A DNA stretch of 64,000 nucleotides, taken from contig NW_004452185.1 of NCBI RefSeq assembly GCF_000321225.1, positions 123,749 to 187,748 of the forward strand, in the 5' to 3' direction. Positions 43,827 through 56,200 of this stretch are shown piece after piece. The first letter of the stretch is position 1; each line of letters begins with the position of its first letter. The translations under genes were made by a program, and so were the position numbers. Source of the stretch: Odobenus rosmarus divergens (taxonomy: Eukaryota > Chordata > Mammalia > Carnivora > Odobenidae). The notes beneath the pieces were generated by a model. The model saw only the letters and a list, made by a program, of their open reading frames with translations. It was not told the origin of the DNA and made no database searches.

Positions 43827-44480
43827 ATATTTCTCATTTTGTGAGTGAGGTTGGAAATTTTTTTCTATCTTCTTTTCTGCAATTTTTTTTTGTACCGATT
43901 TTTCTCTTGAGGACATCAGCTTTTCAGTGACATGAGTAGCAAATATAGTCTCCTGTTTGTTGCTTTTCTTTAGATTTTGATTTTGGTGTTTATTTTTGGC
44001 ATGCAGAAATGTTTGATTTTTGTGTAACTGAATACATCAATCTTTTCTTTTGTGGTTTTAGATTTTCTATCAAAGTTATAAAATCATAGCTACTGTTCTT
44101 TTATTCTTTACCTTATAATGTTTGTACATTTGATCTATTTTGAATTTTATTGTAAGGTGTGATGTAGTGATGTACCCTTATTGTTTTGTTTTCCCAGACT
44201 AGTTATTTGCTTGAAGCCCATTTACTGAATAATTCATCTTGGGTAAACATTGGAAATGCCATCTTTACTATGAATGAAATTCCACTTTTTGGGGTTTTAT
44301 TTCTGTATACTTAATTTTATTAAATTGATCTTCACTATTTTAATGATTCTAGCTTTACAATATGTTTTATTTTCTGAGAGAGTTGGTATCCCCTTATCAC
44401 TTTTTTTTTTTAAATGAATTTTCCTAGCTAGCCTTCCTTTAAAATTTTTTTCCGTAGGATCATTAGAATTAGCTTGTCTA

Positions 44481-46375
44481 GTTTTAAGATGTATTTATTG
44501 GAGACTTTTATTACCAGTAATTATTTAGAGGACGTATTTGGCCTCCCTAAATTCAAATCAGGTAATAACAACTCATGTTATTTAAATAAACTATGACTGC
44601 TGACAGCAGAGGCAGAGATGATAAAGTAGAGGGGTGGTTCTGGGTGAGCTTAGGTTGAGAAGGCTTCTTAGAAAATGTGGATCATGAACAGCATATTGAA
44701 GGAGGGAAGAGACTGGTAAGGAAGAAAGGGGGGGCATTTGCGGAGAGGATTCGTTTTTACTTTTGTTTTGATTTCAAGGATCCAATGACCTTTGATTATT
44801 ATCTATGGAATCACTACATTATTGATAAATTTTTACAGTAAAGGTATCACCTGTGGTGCCTTCGTCACACCTTTCAGGCTACTTTGAATTTTAGCTGCAG
44901 CTGTGGGGGACAGTTCCTCCAACAATCCGCATCCCCCTTCCAGCTCCTCCTGGTGTGTTACTGATCTCTATCCCAGGCCCTCCCACACTTAGAAATTCCA
45001 AGTGAAGCCCCAGCGTGTAGAATTGCTGCACTTAGGGTCAAATCTTAGCCAGTGGGGAAGGCAGCAGGAGGATTCATGTCCCCGGTGTTTATCTTTTAGA
45101 TGGACAATCCTAGGAAGCATTCTGAAGGCTTCTCAGGAGGGCCTAGTGGAATCCCTCCCACTGCCATACTGTGGCAGCGTTGATAACGCCTCCTTCTGTG
45201 GGCGTTGCTGGCTCCTTCCTGTCTCATTCTCCCCACCCCTCACTCCCACTTCCTGGGGGCACCTCCCAAATAAACTACCTGAATCCAAGTCTTTGTCTCA
45301 GGCTGTACTTTCAGGCAAAGCCAAACTAAGGAACTATGAGTAAGAATTTCTGCAAGTCTATTCTACCTCAGGAACAAATAAATCCAAGTATCCATTTTTG
45401 TCTTTGGAATATTCTTTTTATTTTGTTGGAAGCACAGGTTGGATTCCACTCCTATGGCCAACTATCGTCTCTCTTGGAAGTCCAAGATTTTACAACCTTA
45501 TATCTAATCATTGTGAGCTAAATCTTATTTAACATTTCACAAACAAACACACATGTAAATTATTTACAACCACTTTGAGCAAAGATTTTTTTTTTTTTAG
45601 TAACTTTTGGGTACCAGGTATCGTGCTTGGCACTGGAATTTCCTTTTGGCTTATGCAGCATTGTGACAATATTCCATGACTTGTGCTGTTTGAGAGTTGG
45701 ACGTACTTTTTGCAAGAAAGTATATTGTGCCTCTAAAAAATAGATGCTGTTTTTGTTGGTGTGTTTTCAACCCTTGTAAAATTGTTTCATTTCTTCACTT
45801 AGATATTTCTCTTACTCTTTATCATTACCATTTTCTTTTTTTTAAATTTCTGAATCCTTTTCCTTTGTCTTACTTCTCTCATGATCTACTTATTACTGAT
45901 ACAGGATATATCTTGTGTCTTGTAAAGATGAACTAGAAAACTATGTACATGTTCATTAGGTGCTCCAATTTTTGTTGAGAGGAACTGTATTACAAAAGGG
46001 TTTTCATATGAATACTTAAGAATCAAATCTCTTTGGAGGCAGTGCGTGATTTATCCAAATTCTTATCTGTAACAAATAAGCTGAAATAAAGTTGAGAGCC
46101 CTTGGGTTCACAGTGAGAACCCACTTTTCCTTTATTTTCTGATAACAAACTGTAAAAGCTTCAGTAGCTTCAAGTGACACAAAGATAGCCGAAGTCTCTG
46201 CTTCTATGTTTTTCTTCCTCCTGGTGAATTCCCCAGTACCCACCTGCCCCCTCCCCAGGCTTTCACTGTCTTAGGATGCCATCCTGACTGGTTCTTCCCA
46301 AAAGTCACTCGTGTGTGGCATACCTTCCTCTCTTAATAATGAATAGCACTTTCATGGTTGGTTCTGTTCTCTTAT
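44481..46375. other. No gene; LTR-like end at about 45190-45340
   Basis: Unassigned. The stretch gtgggcgttgctggctcctt, cctcccaaataaactacctg, ccaagtctttgtctcaggct looks like the end of an old LTR with a polyadenylation signal. The 113-codon frame at 45002-45343 overlaps it and is unlikely to be a gene. Confidence 0.35.
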
Positions 46376-46379
46376 TTCT

Positions 46380-46515
46380 CACTAAGCCCCATTTTACAGA
46401 TGGATAAAGCACAGAGAGGTTAGTGGCTTGTTCAATGTCACAGAGCTAGTCAGTGGTAGATCTGGGCTTTGAATTCACGTAGTCTTTCTCCAGAGCCCAT
46501 GGTCTCTAGCAATGT
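46380..46515 (-). mobile_element. MIR fragment
   Basis: Very clear reversed MIR: cattttacagatggataaag, cacagagaggttagtggctt, tcaatgtcacagagctagtc, agtggtagatctgggctttg, aattcacgtagtctttctcc. About 130 bp. Confidence 0.85.
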
Positions 46516-48499
46516 ACTGTATCTAATGCTGACTGATTCTACACCCTGGAAACCTTCCCTGTTGTCCATTCCATTCTGTTCTTTCAGAGTCAGCCCCCAG
46601 TTGAATTCTGGCTAATCTATCTGTAATCTGTGTGGATGCAATAATGTTACTTTAACCTAGTCCAGTGCCCCAGTGGTGGGGATTTCAGGCACCATGGTGG
46701 TCCAGTGGTTTATATATTTTAGGGGGAAAAACAGTTCTTTTAATGTCTTTTAAGTCTCAACTGGTCCTGGGCCACCTGCTCTTGAAGTGTTTGGACTAGT
46801 GGAGGGGATTACTTGAGAGGTCTAAGATTTTATGACAAGCAGAGATGCTCAAATCCTCCAACTGATCTGATATCACATCTGTCAGTCATTAGCAGATCTG
46901 TGACTTATTCAGAAATCCAACAGATAAAGAGAGTTAGAGCATAAGTATAATCCATAGAAAATTGAAAATTCCCTTACCTCTCACTGTGAAACTCTCTGAT
47001 TTTCATGTCCAAAAATGCCTAGAATTGTGCCACTGTCCACAACATTTTTGGGTCACTCAGAAACAGATATTCATACCATTTGGCAGATGTGATGAAGTAT
47101 GGGCATTGATTAGAAATGCTAATTTCCTGCTACTTATTCATTAGCTGAATAAATATTTATTGGACACCCTCTGATGGAAGACACTGGGATGTACACTGTA
47201 GAGGGTAGAGAGATATAAGCTGGTCTGTCTTGCAGATTTGTTGGGATCTGTTTTGCAGATTTGAGAAATAGATGCAGAATAAGTTTAGGATAAAATATAC
47301 CCATCTTATTGCTGGTCAGTAGGCACTGGCGAACATGGCTATGTGTAGCCACAATCTGGCTTCCTAATTTACTCACCTTCTTACCCAGTAAACACATGCC
47401 CTTCACACAGCTGTAGGCATGTGGCCCATCTCAGTGAGCTTACTCTCTACCAGGAAACAGATGTACTGCAAGTTGGCTGCTCCCAGAAGGAAGATCTCAG
47501 AAAGGTTCAAAAGTGGTTTATTGACAAGCTGGGTCACTCCATCTCCTCTGGGAGAAGAGCTGGGGTGGTGGGGGGGCAGTTAAAAGGAAGGGAGGAACAC
47601 CTAATTTCCCAATACCTCCCCAAACCAGAAGTTCCCATTTTATTAGTCCGTGTAAAAATGCAGAGATGGGAAGAAAATGGTTTCTTCTCATCTATCCATG
47701 AGAACATAATTACCGGTATCTTTTACAACATTGGGTAGTATGCAATTACGTGATTATCCTTTGAAAGTCTGTCCTTACATAACAACATCACCCAGGGTTC
47801 TTGGTGTTTTCACAGAGATAGCTATAAGATTTATAATTTTCTTTAGATTTTATTTTGCTCTAATACCCTCTTTATCCTGCTAGATTTTTCCATAAATCAA
47901 AGATCATTTTTCAAATTTCTGGAAAATGTGTTTGTTAATGTAGATTTTTTAGAGGGATGAGTTTCAAATGCATTGCTGTGGAAAAACATTCTCCAAAGAG
48001 AGTTTTGTGGAGTAACTCCTCCCACAACAGTAATGAGTATTGTGTATGTTTGTGTGTGAAAAAGAAACAGAGTAGGGAAAAGCAGAAAAGGTTGTCTTGC
48101 TGCAGGACTTTTCAGAGCCCTTAATGGACAACTGTGAATTATGACTTTCTAAAGGGTGGATATAACAGGGAGCCTTTCTCAAACTGATTTGTTCGTGAAA
48201 TGCTTCTGGAGAATTAAACTGAAAAATTGGAGAATTAAGGTGCTGTGGAACATACTTTGGGAAATGTGGAGTAGGAATTCAGAGATGGACAATAAACATT
48301 CTGGGGTGAACAGTCAGCAAAGGCTTCATGTTGAGTGTGGAACTTCACTGGACATTGACAGATGGGAGAATCTAGCAACAGAGAAGGAAGTGGATGTTCC
48401 ACATAGGGAAACAATACGGGCCCAGAGTTACTGGAGGGAAAGTGAAAAATAAATCTTTCTAAAACAAAAGGGATAAATATCACTGACTGTAAGATTGGT
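46516..48499. other. No gene or repeat recognised
   Basis: Unassigned, about 2 kb. Open frames at 47421-47738 (105 codons) and 48156-48452 (98 codons) lack recognisable domains. The part near 47130-47180 contains a weak copy of the ancient phrase ctgaataaatatttattgga. Confidence 0.4.
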
Positions 48500-48586
48500 G
48501 TTTTAAAAAATAATGTTTTTGTTCATTATAAAAGTAATATGTAGAAATTTAAAAATGCAGAAAAGGAGAAGGAAGGAAATACATAC
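48500..48586 (-). mobile_element. Old L1M-type fragment
   Basis: tgtttttgttcattataaaa, gtaatatgtagaaatttaaa, aatgcagaaaaggagaagga is the usual antisense text near old L1 3' ends. It is cut off by the plus-strand L1 that follows. Confidence 0.45.
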
Positions 48587-49319
48587 AGTATGGAGGTTCC
48601 TGAAAAAATTAGAAAAGAAATAGCACATGATCCAGTAATTCCACTACTGGGCATTTGCCCAAAGAAAACAAAAACACTATTTCGAAAAGATCTGTGTACT
48701 CCTATGTTTATTGTGGCATTATTTACAATAGCCACATGGAAGCAGCCCAAGTGTCTATTGATAGATGAATGGACAAAGAAGATGTGAGATATGTAAATAT
48801 ATATAAGAATATTTATAAACTTACATACACAATGGAATATTGCTCAGCCATAAAAAGATGAGATCTTGCCATTTGTTACAACATGGATGTAAACTAGAAG
48901 GTATTATGTTAAGCGAAATAAAACAGAGAAAGACAAATACTGTTTGATTTTGCTTACATATGAAATCTAAAAAACAAAACAAATGAACAAACAAACAAGA
49001 AAAAGCAGAAACAGACCCATAAATACAGAGAACAAGCTGATGGTTACTGGCGGTGAGGGGCAAGGACATGGGGAAATGGGTAAAATGGGTGAAGCGCAGT
49101 GGGAGGTACAGACCCCCAGTTATGGAATGAATAAGTCACAGGGATGAAAGGTGCAGCGTAGAAAATACAGTCAATGGTATGGTAATAGCCTTGTATGGCG
49201 GCGGTAGCTTGTAGTGAACATAGCAATAACGTATGGAGTTGTCAAATTGCCATGGTGTACACCTGAAGCTAATGTAACATTGTGTGTCAAATATACTTCA
49301 CTAAAATTATGTTTAAAAA
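48587..49319 (+). mobile_element. Older 5'-truncated L1 (L1MA-like)
   Basis: Begins in the ORF2 tail (cagtatggaggttcctgaaa) and passes through cacaatggaatattgctcag. The 3' UTR follows (cagacccataaatacagaga, atggttactggcggtgaggg, atggtgtacacctgaagcta) to an A-poor end at catactt-type sequence. The frame is open for 65 codons (48590-48787) and then broken. The flanks are only approximately duplicated (gaaggaaatacata and gaagggaaaacacata), as expected for an older event. Confidence 0.85.
48590..48787 (+). pseudogene. L1 ORF2p C-terminal remnant
   Basis: The 65-codon stretch includes DPVIPLLGICPKKTKTLFRK and LCTPMFIVALFTIATWKQPK, the standard L1 ORF2p tail. A stop follows DEWTKKM, after which the frame is lost. 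Compared with the younger copies it is more decayed. Confidence 0.85.
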
Positions 49320-49389
49320 GAAGGGAAAACACATAAGTTATAATCTCAGTACCTAAAAAAAAAGTCACTTCTTTGGATATTTTTAGCAA

Positions 49390-49545
49390 TTTAAGGGGGA
49401 GAAGGGCAGAGAGAGAGAGGGAAGGAGCAGGAGAAACAGACTCTCTGCTGAACAGGGAGCCCAACTCGGGGCTCCATCCCAGGACCCTGGGATCATGACC
49501 TGAGCCAAAGGCAGATGCTTAACCGACTGAGCCACCCAGGTGCCC
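49390..49545 (-). mobile_element. CAN-SINE, tail side shortened
   Basis: Minus-strand head ggggcacctgggtggctcag at 49545 leftwards, body, and a GA-rich part; the left end lacks the usual aagattttatttat tail and merges into ttagcaatttaaggggg. A deletion of the tail or 3' end is likely. Confidence 0.9.
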
Positions 49546-50399
49546 CATGATAGACTTTGATGAGCCAAATAGTAGTGTTTGCTGGGACTTCCACAGCCAT
49601 GTCAGCCTCTGACCTCTGATGAATGATGTTCATGTTCTTTAAATATGCCCAAACAGTGGCTGCCTCTTGTATTTTCTTACCATTTCATTTTCTAGTGCCT
49701 CATTAGGCTGCCTTCAGCCCCACTTCTATTGGATTTTGTCATACGTTTGCCTCTTTCCTGGCCATGACTTGGGTCAATGTAGCTTTGGATGCTCAGAGAA
49801 GGTTGCTCAGTTTTTGTTGGCATTCCAGAAAATATTTTCAGAAAAAAAGTAGGAACCCCTGGCCGAAGCCATGGTTTGCTGACTGGTGTCTGTGGAATGG
49901 AACTCTCTCATCTGTTTTGGATTTTAATTACTTAGGGGTGATGGGTGCATTCAAATTACCTCCCTCTTCCATGAGCTCATCCTGGCAGTACAAAGCAAGC
50001 CATCTCAGAGAGATAATCACAGATAATTGCCATGGGAACCTGATGGCAATGAAAGTGCTTCTGTGTGATTGGGCTTTGTATTGACCTGGCACCAGACCGT
50101 GTTTTTTCATTGTGGATGCCCCTGGCTCAGGTATAAGTTGCCACTGCTCTGGTGTTGATTTTGTCCTTCTTTTGGGTTTGCATGAAAATGCCCATAAAAA
50201 TAATACTTGGAGAGTTGACCAGGCTTCCCCATTTTTCTTCACTATCTGTGGTTAGGGGTGATAAAATATTCATGCTGTAATGTGAGTTTAGGTAGTGGAT
50301 GCTGATCGTTTTTTTTTCTCTATGCAGGAGTTTGAAAATTTCAGAAATGACATATGTAGTACCTTGCCTCCAGAATTTTCATACTTAGATTCAGATGAC
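49546..50399. other. No feature seen
   Basis: Unassigned. Overlapping frames at 49764-50084 and 49928-50242 on opposite strands are shadows of each other without recognised features. Confidence 0.45.
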
Positions 50400-50625
50400 A
50401 TTTCTTAAGCCCCCACTCCATATCAAACTCTGTGCAAGATGTTTTATGTTCATTTTCTTGTTTAATCTTCACAAAATCTTTATATTAAGTTGTTGTCTCC
50501 ATTTTATCGACGAGGAAACAGAGAAGTTCAGTAACTGGTAGAGGAGGGACTGAAAACCAGGTCTTCTCAAGGTTTTCTCACCCTTCCCTCTGTGCAGCAG
50601 GCAATGCTCTGAGGCTAGTCAAAGC
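50400..50625 (-). mobile_element. MIR (MIRb-like) fragment
   Basis: Reversed MIR text: tcttaagcccccactccata, tgttcattttcttgtttaat, cttcacaaaatctttatatt, ccattttatcgacgaggaaa, cagagaagttcagtaactgg. Nearly full core and 3' part. Confidence 0.8.
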
Positions 50626-51683
50626 TCATCCAAAGTTTCCTAATTTCCCTCTTTGGATTTTTACAAAGAAAATCAATGCTCTTTTGGTGGTTTATGTTAA
50701 CCAGAGACCATGGTGGAGTTACTCATGTAAGTATTGAATGAATTTTTAGGGGAATACTCAGGGTTCAAGTTTCCCAAGAAGAACCTCCTGCAATCTCTTG
50801 GTGAGATTTCTTAGCTAACCAACATCATGGCGTCCTTAGAACTCTTCAGGGATTACTAAAGGCTGAGACCTACCTGCCATTTCACCTGTCCACGAACACA
50901 TTTGTCCTGGATCCTCCTATTGAATCAAAGCTGAACTCTTCCACCTAGAGTTGAAGATCCTCTAAAACATCGTCTCACTATTTCTTCAACTCTGTTTCGG
51001 TCATGTTCCAGTGCTTTCCATTCAGAACAGGTGTAACCCCGATGTCCCCTGAGACCCTACCCCTACAGCTTCCCCTTTTCAAGTGCCCAGTGCTCCTCTC
51101 TTCCTGTCTGTATCTTCCCCATCCTTCCAGCCCCAACTCAAGTCCTCCTGGGTCTGGGAAACCTCCCCCAGAGATGTTCCCTTTTCTGATACTTGGTTTT
51201 CCAGCAGTGCCTCTGAAGTTTGAGACCGTCCAGAAGCTGTGAAGGGGAGACACAAAGGGTCCTCACTATTCACAGCAGCTACCACTAGAGCAGTCCTACT
51301 TTTTTCTGTTTGATCTACCGGAATTCTGCTTCCAAAGAGCTTCCCATTCTCCATTTTGACAGTGCTTGAGCATCAGGGGGTGGTGTTGTTGATGGGCCTC
51401 CTTAGCATCAGGTATTAGACTGGGGTGCTGGCTCAGGTCAAAAACACCCTACAGGTAACTGATTTATAAAAATCAGAATGCTGATGGATTAATTTAGCTT
51501 GGGAAGTACAGCCAAGAGGCCTGGAATACCTTAGTCAGCTCAGCTAGGCACTTGTTCTCTGAAAGCAAACTAGTTACCTGGGAAGCCAAATTATCTACTG
51601 GGTGTTCAGAGACCATGGATTAGAACCAAAAGTCATTTTATCCTAGCAGTGCTTCTGAGCCAAGGTAAATCCACACACTAAAC
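50626..51683. other. No gene or repeat recognised
   Basis: Mixed composition; 50978-51354 holds overlapping open frames on both strands (79 to 91 codons) with Pro/Ser or Gly/Arg bias. No recognisable domain. Confidence 0.4.
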
Positions 51684-51750
51684 CAGTGGTTTAGACTTTA
51701 GTATGTAACTGAATTGCCTTGATCTGGGTTTCATCTTCCCTAGGATTTCT

Positions 51751-51779
<29 letters not shown>
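51751..51779 (+). repeat. (TG)n microsatellite
   Basis: Fourteen and a half uninterrupted TG units within the MER5-type element. Confidence 0.97.
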
Positions 51780-51783
<4 letters not shown>

Positions 51784-51795
51784 ATTTGCATTTCT

Positions 51796-51961
51796 TTTTT
51801 AAAATTTTATTTTAATTCCAGTATAGTTAACATACAGTGTTACATTAGTTTCAGGTGTACAATATAGTGATTCAACACTTCCATACAACACCCAGTGCTC
51901 ATCATGACAAGTACCCTCCCTAATCCCCATCACCTATTTTCCCCATCCCCCCACCCACCTC
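51796..51961 (-). mobile_element. 5'-truncated L1 3' end inserted in MER5-type element
   Basis: Plus-strand text ttaattccagtatagttaac, gttacattagtttcaggtgt, acacccagtgctcatcatga is the reversed L1 3' UTR. It lies between two copies of catttct (51789-51795, 51962-51968), short but supported by the uninterrupted MER5 text on both sides. Confidence 0.85.
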
Positions 51962-52026
51962 CATTTCTGTTAGTGCCCAGATGATGCTGACGCTGCTGGT
52001 CTGGGGTCACACTTTGAAAACTACTG

Positions 52027-55000
52027 TTTTCAGTCATTATAGGAAACAACAGTTCTGTATGTACAAAGCCAATATCATCTCTCCTCTGGGCCTTCCCTGC
52101 CAGTTTTGGACTACTTTTTTCATGCGACCTAAGACTTACTAACTTGTGATTCCATTGCCTTTCTCCAAACTTGCGCATAAGAGTCAATGTAATTGCTAGT
52201 CTCTCCTGACTTTGTTACAATGGTGCCTCAGACCTGCATCACTGAAATTACTCAGTCCACCCATTTTCCTGAGAGTTTTGGACGTTCTCAAACCCTTTTG
52301 TCATACACTTCTAGACCCTATCTTATTCTGACACTCTCTGCACATAATTACACATACCTAGAGGGTTCAATCTCACACTGTGCGCAGATTTTACTAGTTT
52401 TTGTGGGAAGCCATATTTCCTCAGGAGGAGAGAACTCCATGTGTATTTCCCTTCACATTTCTTTGATTCCATTTTTTCACCATACCCGGTAAATGTGAAC
52501 AACAGTGCTCTTCTTCTGCCTACTTTTGTCATGAGGTAATAAAGTGAAAGACACTTGGTTGTAATTTACCACCAATAGAGATTTCCTGCCTGAAAGCTCA
52601 ATGAGAGCATGAGTCACAGTGTCATGAACATATGAAAGTAAGCTGTGACCCATGTCTTGGGAGTAATTGGACCCAGGCTAATGAGGACCAAGTGGTTGGT
52701 GTGCACAGCGTAAGTACAATCATTGGTGCGTTCTGCTTTTTCCCCATTATCTTTTGGGTTTCCTGGGGAACTGGCTCAGATTCCCCACGGAATCCAGGAG
52801 GCCTCGAACTGTGGAATCCATTATCGGAGTGGTGTACTTAGGTGACGGGAAGGTGCAGCTGGTGACTATGCTTGAAAATGAGATAAAATACTCAAAATAT
52901 TAGAGAAGGTTTTTGTCTTTTAGTTTAATGATTTTGGAAGTTCTCCTTAAGCCCAGGATAAAATATTTATCATATACTCACCTGGCATGTGGTTTTGGAT
53001 GGCATTACTAGGTAGGACTTTAGTCTTGGTAGATATGCTAAGTCAGGTGATGAGGATCTCCAGACCCTCTCTTTTCCCCTGGATGACCTTGGTTTAATAG
53101 ACATTGCTGAAGATTAGAGGGTGAAGGTCAGTAGGTGTCACAGCAGGCTTTTATTTAAGATGTTCCAGTGCAATGAAGTTTGTTCCAAGCCTGGGCAATT
53201 AACTAGCTATGTTATCTATCACTGTTTTGTGTGACAGGAAACCAAGAGGCTCTCCCTGTTTCTTCTTGTTTTGATCACTCTGGGGAATGATCAAAATCAA
53301 ATCAAAATCATCTTGGCTCCGCTTTCTTGCTTCTCTCTCCCCTTACTTCCTCTGCCCTCCTCCTCTCTCCCTTGCTTTGTCATATAGCAGAAAAGACAGT
53401 CAAGTGAAGCCAGCTTGGTGGGTGACAGGCAGGTGCTAGAAAACTGATCAAGTTGGGGTAGGTTTGTATTGTGTTGAGTTAGCTTGGCTGGAGTTACATT
53501 TTCCACAATTCCCTTTCTTGCATAGTTCTGGGCAGGGGAATGGGGATCACACGTAGGATCTCTGGTTGGAATCAATTCCCAGGGAATTTGGCCAATGGAT
53601 TTTGAGATCGTCAAGCACCCAGTGGCTACTGGTGGCAGCTCATTTAGGACACTCAAGTATTTGGCTCTGAATGAGCAGCTTGATGGGAGCAGCTGTTTCC
53701 ACTGAGAGGCACTGTACAAACCAACTCTGGAAGGAAGATTCTCAGGTCCTGCTGAGCCAGTCTGCAAACTGGCCTTAAGACTCAGGAATTTTAAAGCAAT
53801 ATAAGAATACAGCATTTTCACTGGATTGCTTCTTGGGCCTGGAAACCTCCCAAAGTAGATGCTGTCTGTAAAGTTGTTTTGTGGGTTTTTTTTTTTTTCT
53901 GTGCCCTTCCCCTCTCCTTTTTAAATTAATTAATTTATCTTTTTGTTCTGTTTTGTTGATGTAAGGGGAGGTAGATAGGAAGAGAAAAAGAGGAAACTTT
54001 TCTTGTTACCTTTCTTCTTTTTCCCCTTTACATTCCCATCAATTCATGGTCCCAAACCATAGTCATGTGGCCATCAGATGGTGATATTGTCTCAGTGTTA
54101 AGAAACTTGACAGCCTTGGAAAAAAGAATGTAACTCAATGTTTATGGAATTCTGTTTTGTACTTGGGCAGTGGCTTAGGAGGGCAATATTTCTGACCTCC
54201 CTTGGCCCTCCTCTCTCTACCTAGACTCATGCTTCTAGCTCTTTCTAAAGAAGCAACCTGGAAAAGAAAATTTTATTTTAAAGCCAGGTTTTCCCCTGAA
54301 TTCCATCTATGGGGAGAAAAGTATTTTTTGAGTCATGGTTTAGGATTAAATTATATGTCTTTAACCCACCTTTTGTTATTCAGAAAAGCCCAATACAAAA
54401 AGCTCTTCAGATTATTCTATTCTAAGGGGAAATTTGACTCTTAACAGAAACTTCTTTTTAAATATAGGCTATGACAAGCCACTATAAATCATTGGAAATG
54501 GCATGAAGCGACAGGGTTGAAACCTATGGTTATATTGTCCTTCATCACTTTATGTCTTTCCTCAGAACAACCATTTCTGGTTTCCTCTGTTTCTGGACCC
54601 CACTTTATGTTGGGGATCCTGTTGCCTCAGCCTTTTATCATACCATTTTGTATAGCCCAGTTAATCCTTAATTCATACCAAAGTAAGAAAGTCTGACCAC
54701 CACCTCTCTTGGCAAGGAGGTGAGGGGGAGGTGGGAGTTTCAACATAAGAGTTTAATCTTTAGGAACAACACTTCAGATTTCACCTGAATGTTTGAGGAA
54801 ATATCTTTTTGGAGATTCAGGTCCTTTTCCTTACCATTAAAATCACTCACATTAGATAAATAACAGTGCCACTTATTACAAAATCTTTTCTGCCTTTTTT
54901 CCTTAATTTTTCAGCTGCACAGACCACAAGTCTTAATGGCGGAAGTAAGAGAATCACCAGCCCTCAGTTTGCCATAACGTTAGACATGGGGACAGGGAAA

Positions 55001-55109
55001 TAGGATAGCTATGTGAGTGAGCTCTACATCCCAAATGTGGTCCACATTTTCCTCCATGCAGCAATGTTAAGTTTGCAAGTTCTTTGACATTTCTTACATT
55101 AAGATGTGC
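52027..55109. other. 3 kb without a recognised gene
   Basis: The longest frame is 174 codons on the minus strand (53297-53821). It has no recognisable domain, begins at an arbitrary Met, and ends in a Lys/Glu/Arg-rich part derived from a CT-rich plus-strand stretch. No repeat family is clear in the block; T-rich runs occur at 53887-53900. Confidence 0.4.
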
Positions 55110-55345
55110 AATCTATGTCCCTTCCCCTTGGGGTAGGCTTGTGACTTCTTTGGCCAAAAGAGGGCAGCAGAAGTAACGATATGTTACTTCTAAGGCACAA
55201 TCACAAAAGGTCATAAAACTTCAATTTTGGTTGTTGGGAACACTCTCTAGGAGCCCTGATACCCTGAGGCCACCATACTGTGAGAAAGCCAAGCCACATG
55301 GATGTGTATATGATGTCATTTCAGCTTCATCCGGGATGAAGCTAC
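55110..55345 (+). mobile_element. MLT1-type LTR fragment (ERVL-MaLR)
   Basis: Phrases typical of MLT1: atgtcccttccccttggggt, aggcttgtgacttctttggc, agggcagcagaagtaacgat, taccctgaggccaccatact, gtgagaaagccaagccacat, ggatgtg. Only the middle of the LTR is preserved. Confidence 0.7.
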
Positions 55346-55469
55346 CCTTGCCTGTGTTGCATTTTGGTCTTACTAATTACTGCCTTATTGCCCCGTAGAG
55401 ATGTTTTACATCTACTTGATAGGATGGAAGAGAGAAAGAAATATGCATCATGCCCACTAATACTCTTCT

Positions 55470-55780
55470 TTCCAAGTGTAACCTAAATTCTGACTTACTT
55501 CACCAAAGATTAGTTTTGCCTAGTTCTGAACTCAATATAAAAGGAATCCTTTATTATGTGCTTTTGTTTCTGGCGTTTTCTGTGCAACATAATATTTCTG
55601 AGATTTACGTATGGTATTGTGTATTTTAGTAATCTATTATTCGGTATGTAACTGAATTTGAAATTGAATATGAATTCTGAAATTAAATATGAGTTCCTTG
55701 AAAGCAGGGATCTTGCACTGTATTTTGTGGTTTACCCTCAAAGCTTAAAGTAAATATTGGCTGAATAAATTAACATAGTA
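55470..55780. mobile_element. Old L1M fragment (minus) followed by L2 end (plus)
   Basis: 55500-55640 shows antisense L1 text (tgtttctggcgttttctgtg, caacataatatttctgagat). 55685-55775 has an L2-like terminus (gttccttgaaagcagggatc, gtaaatattggctgaataaa). Both are short and diverged. Confidence 0.45.
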
Positions 55781-56200
55781 TTTCTCTTCTAGTCTTCTTA
55801 ACCTATATCCGTGTCAATAACACAAAATAGAACACATTTCTGCCTTCCTGCACCACCCGAGGTAGTAGCTTGTTGAGCTGGTTGCTAAAAGATAATATAA
55901 ATAGGTTCTAGCAGCTAAATATTTTTTAGTGGACTAAGTAGGAAGCTTGCTGACTTTAGACTTGTTAATTTCCTTTTTTTTTTTTTTTAGCAATAGTAAA
56001 ACCATCTGAATCATCTGGTTCTAAGTAGATCAAGGTACTATACTTTAAGTACAAGTTACGTTACCAGTAAAATACTTGAATTCTCAAAGTCTGATTTTGA
56101 AAAATATCAGGTCTACCTTTACTTCTAGACCTAGTCCACAGGGAAAGCCTTTTTCTACTCTTTTATACTATTTTGTTTGCTATTTAATGCTGTGTATGTA
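55781..56200. other. No feature seen
   Basis: Unassigned AT-rich sequence with a 16-T run at 55974-55989. Confidence 0.45.

Larger units (their letters stand above)
42060..44480 (-). mobile_element. Old L1 (L1M-type) interrupted by three later insertions
   Basis: Antisense L1 text occurs in four pieces: 42060-42549 (cattccgtacagtaagtggg, ggcctacaattagaattgct), 42772-42809, 43568-43625, and 43831-44480 (tttgatttttgtgtaactga, gtacatttgatctattttga, cagactagttatttgcttga, gattctagctttacaata). The breaks are filled by a hAT fossil, a young L1 and a SINE. The order of the L1 text stays correct across them. Confidence 0.75.
51684..52026. mobile_element. MER5-type (hAT-Charlie) element, split by an L1
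   Basis: The left end cagtggtttagactttagta and the right end ggtcacactttgaaaactac (then tg) are the inverted termini of MER5-class elements. The interior has gaatttgcatttct on the left of the L1 and gttagtgcccagatgatgct, gacgctgctggtctgggg on the right, which joins as in a typical MER5A. The (TG)n at 51751-51779 has expanded inside. Confidence 0.8.
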
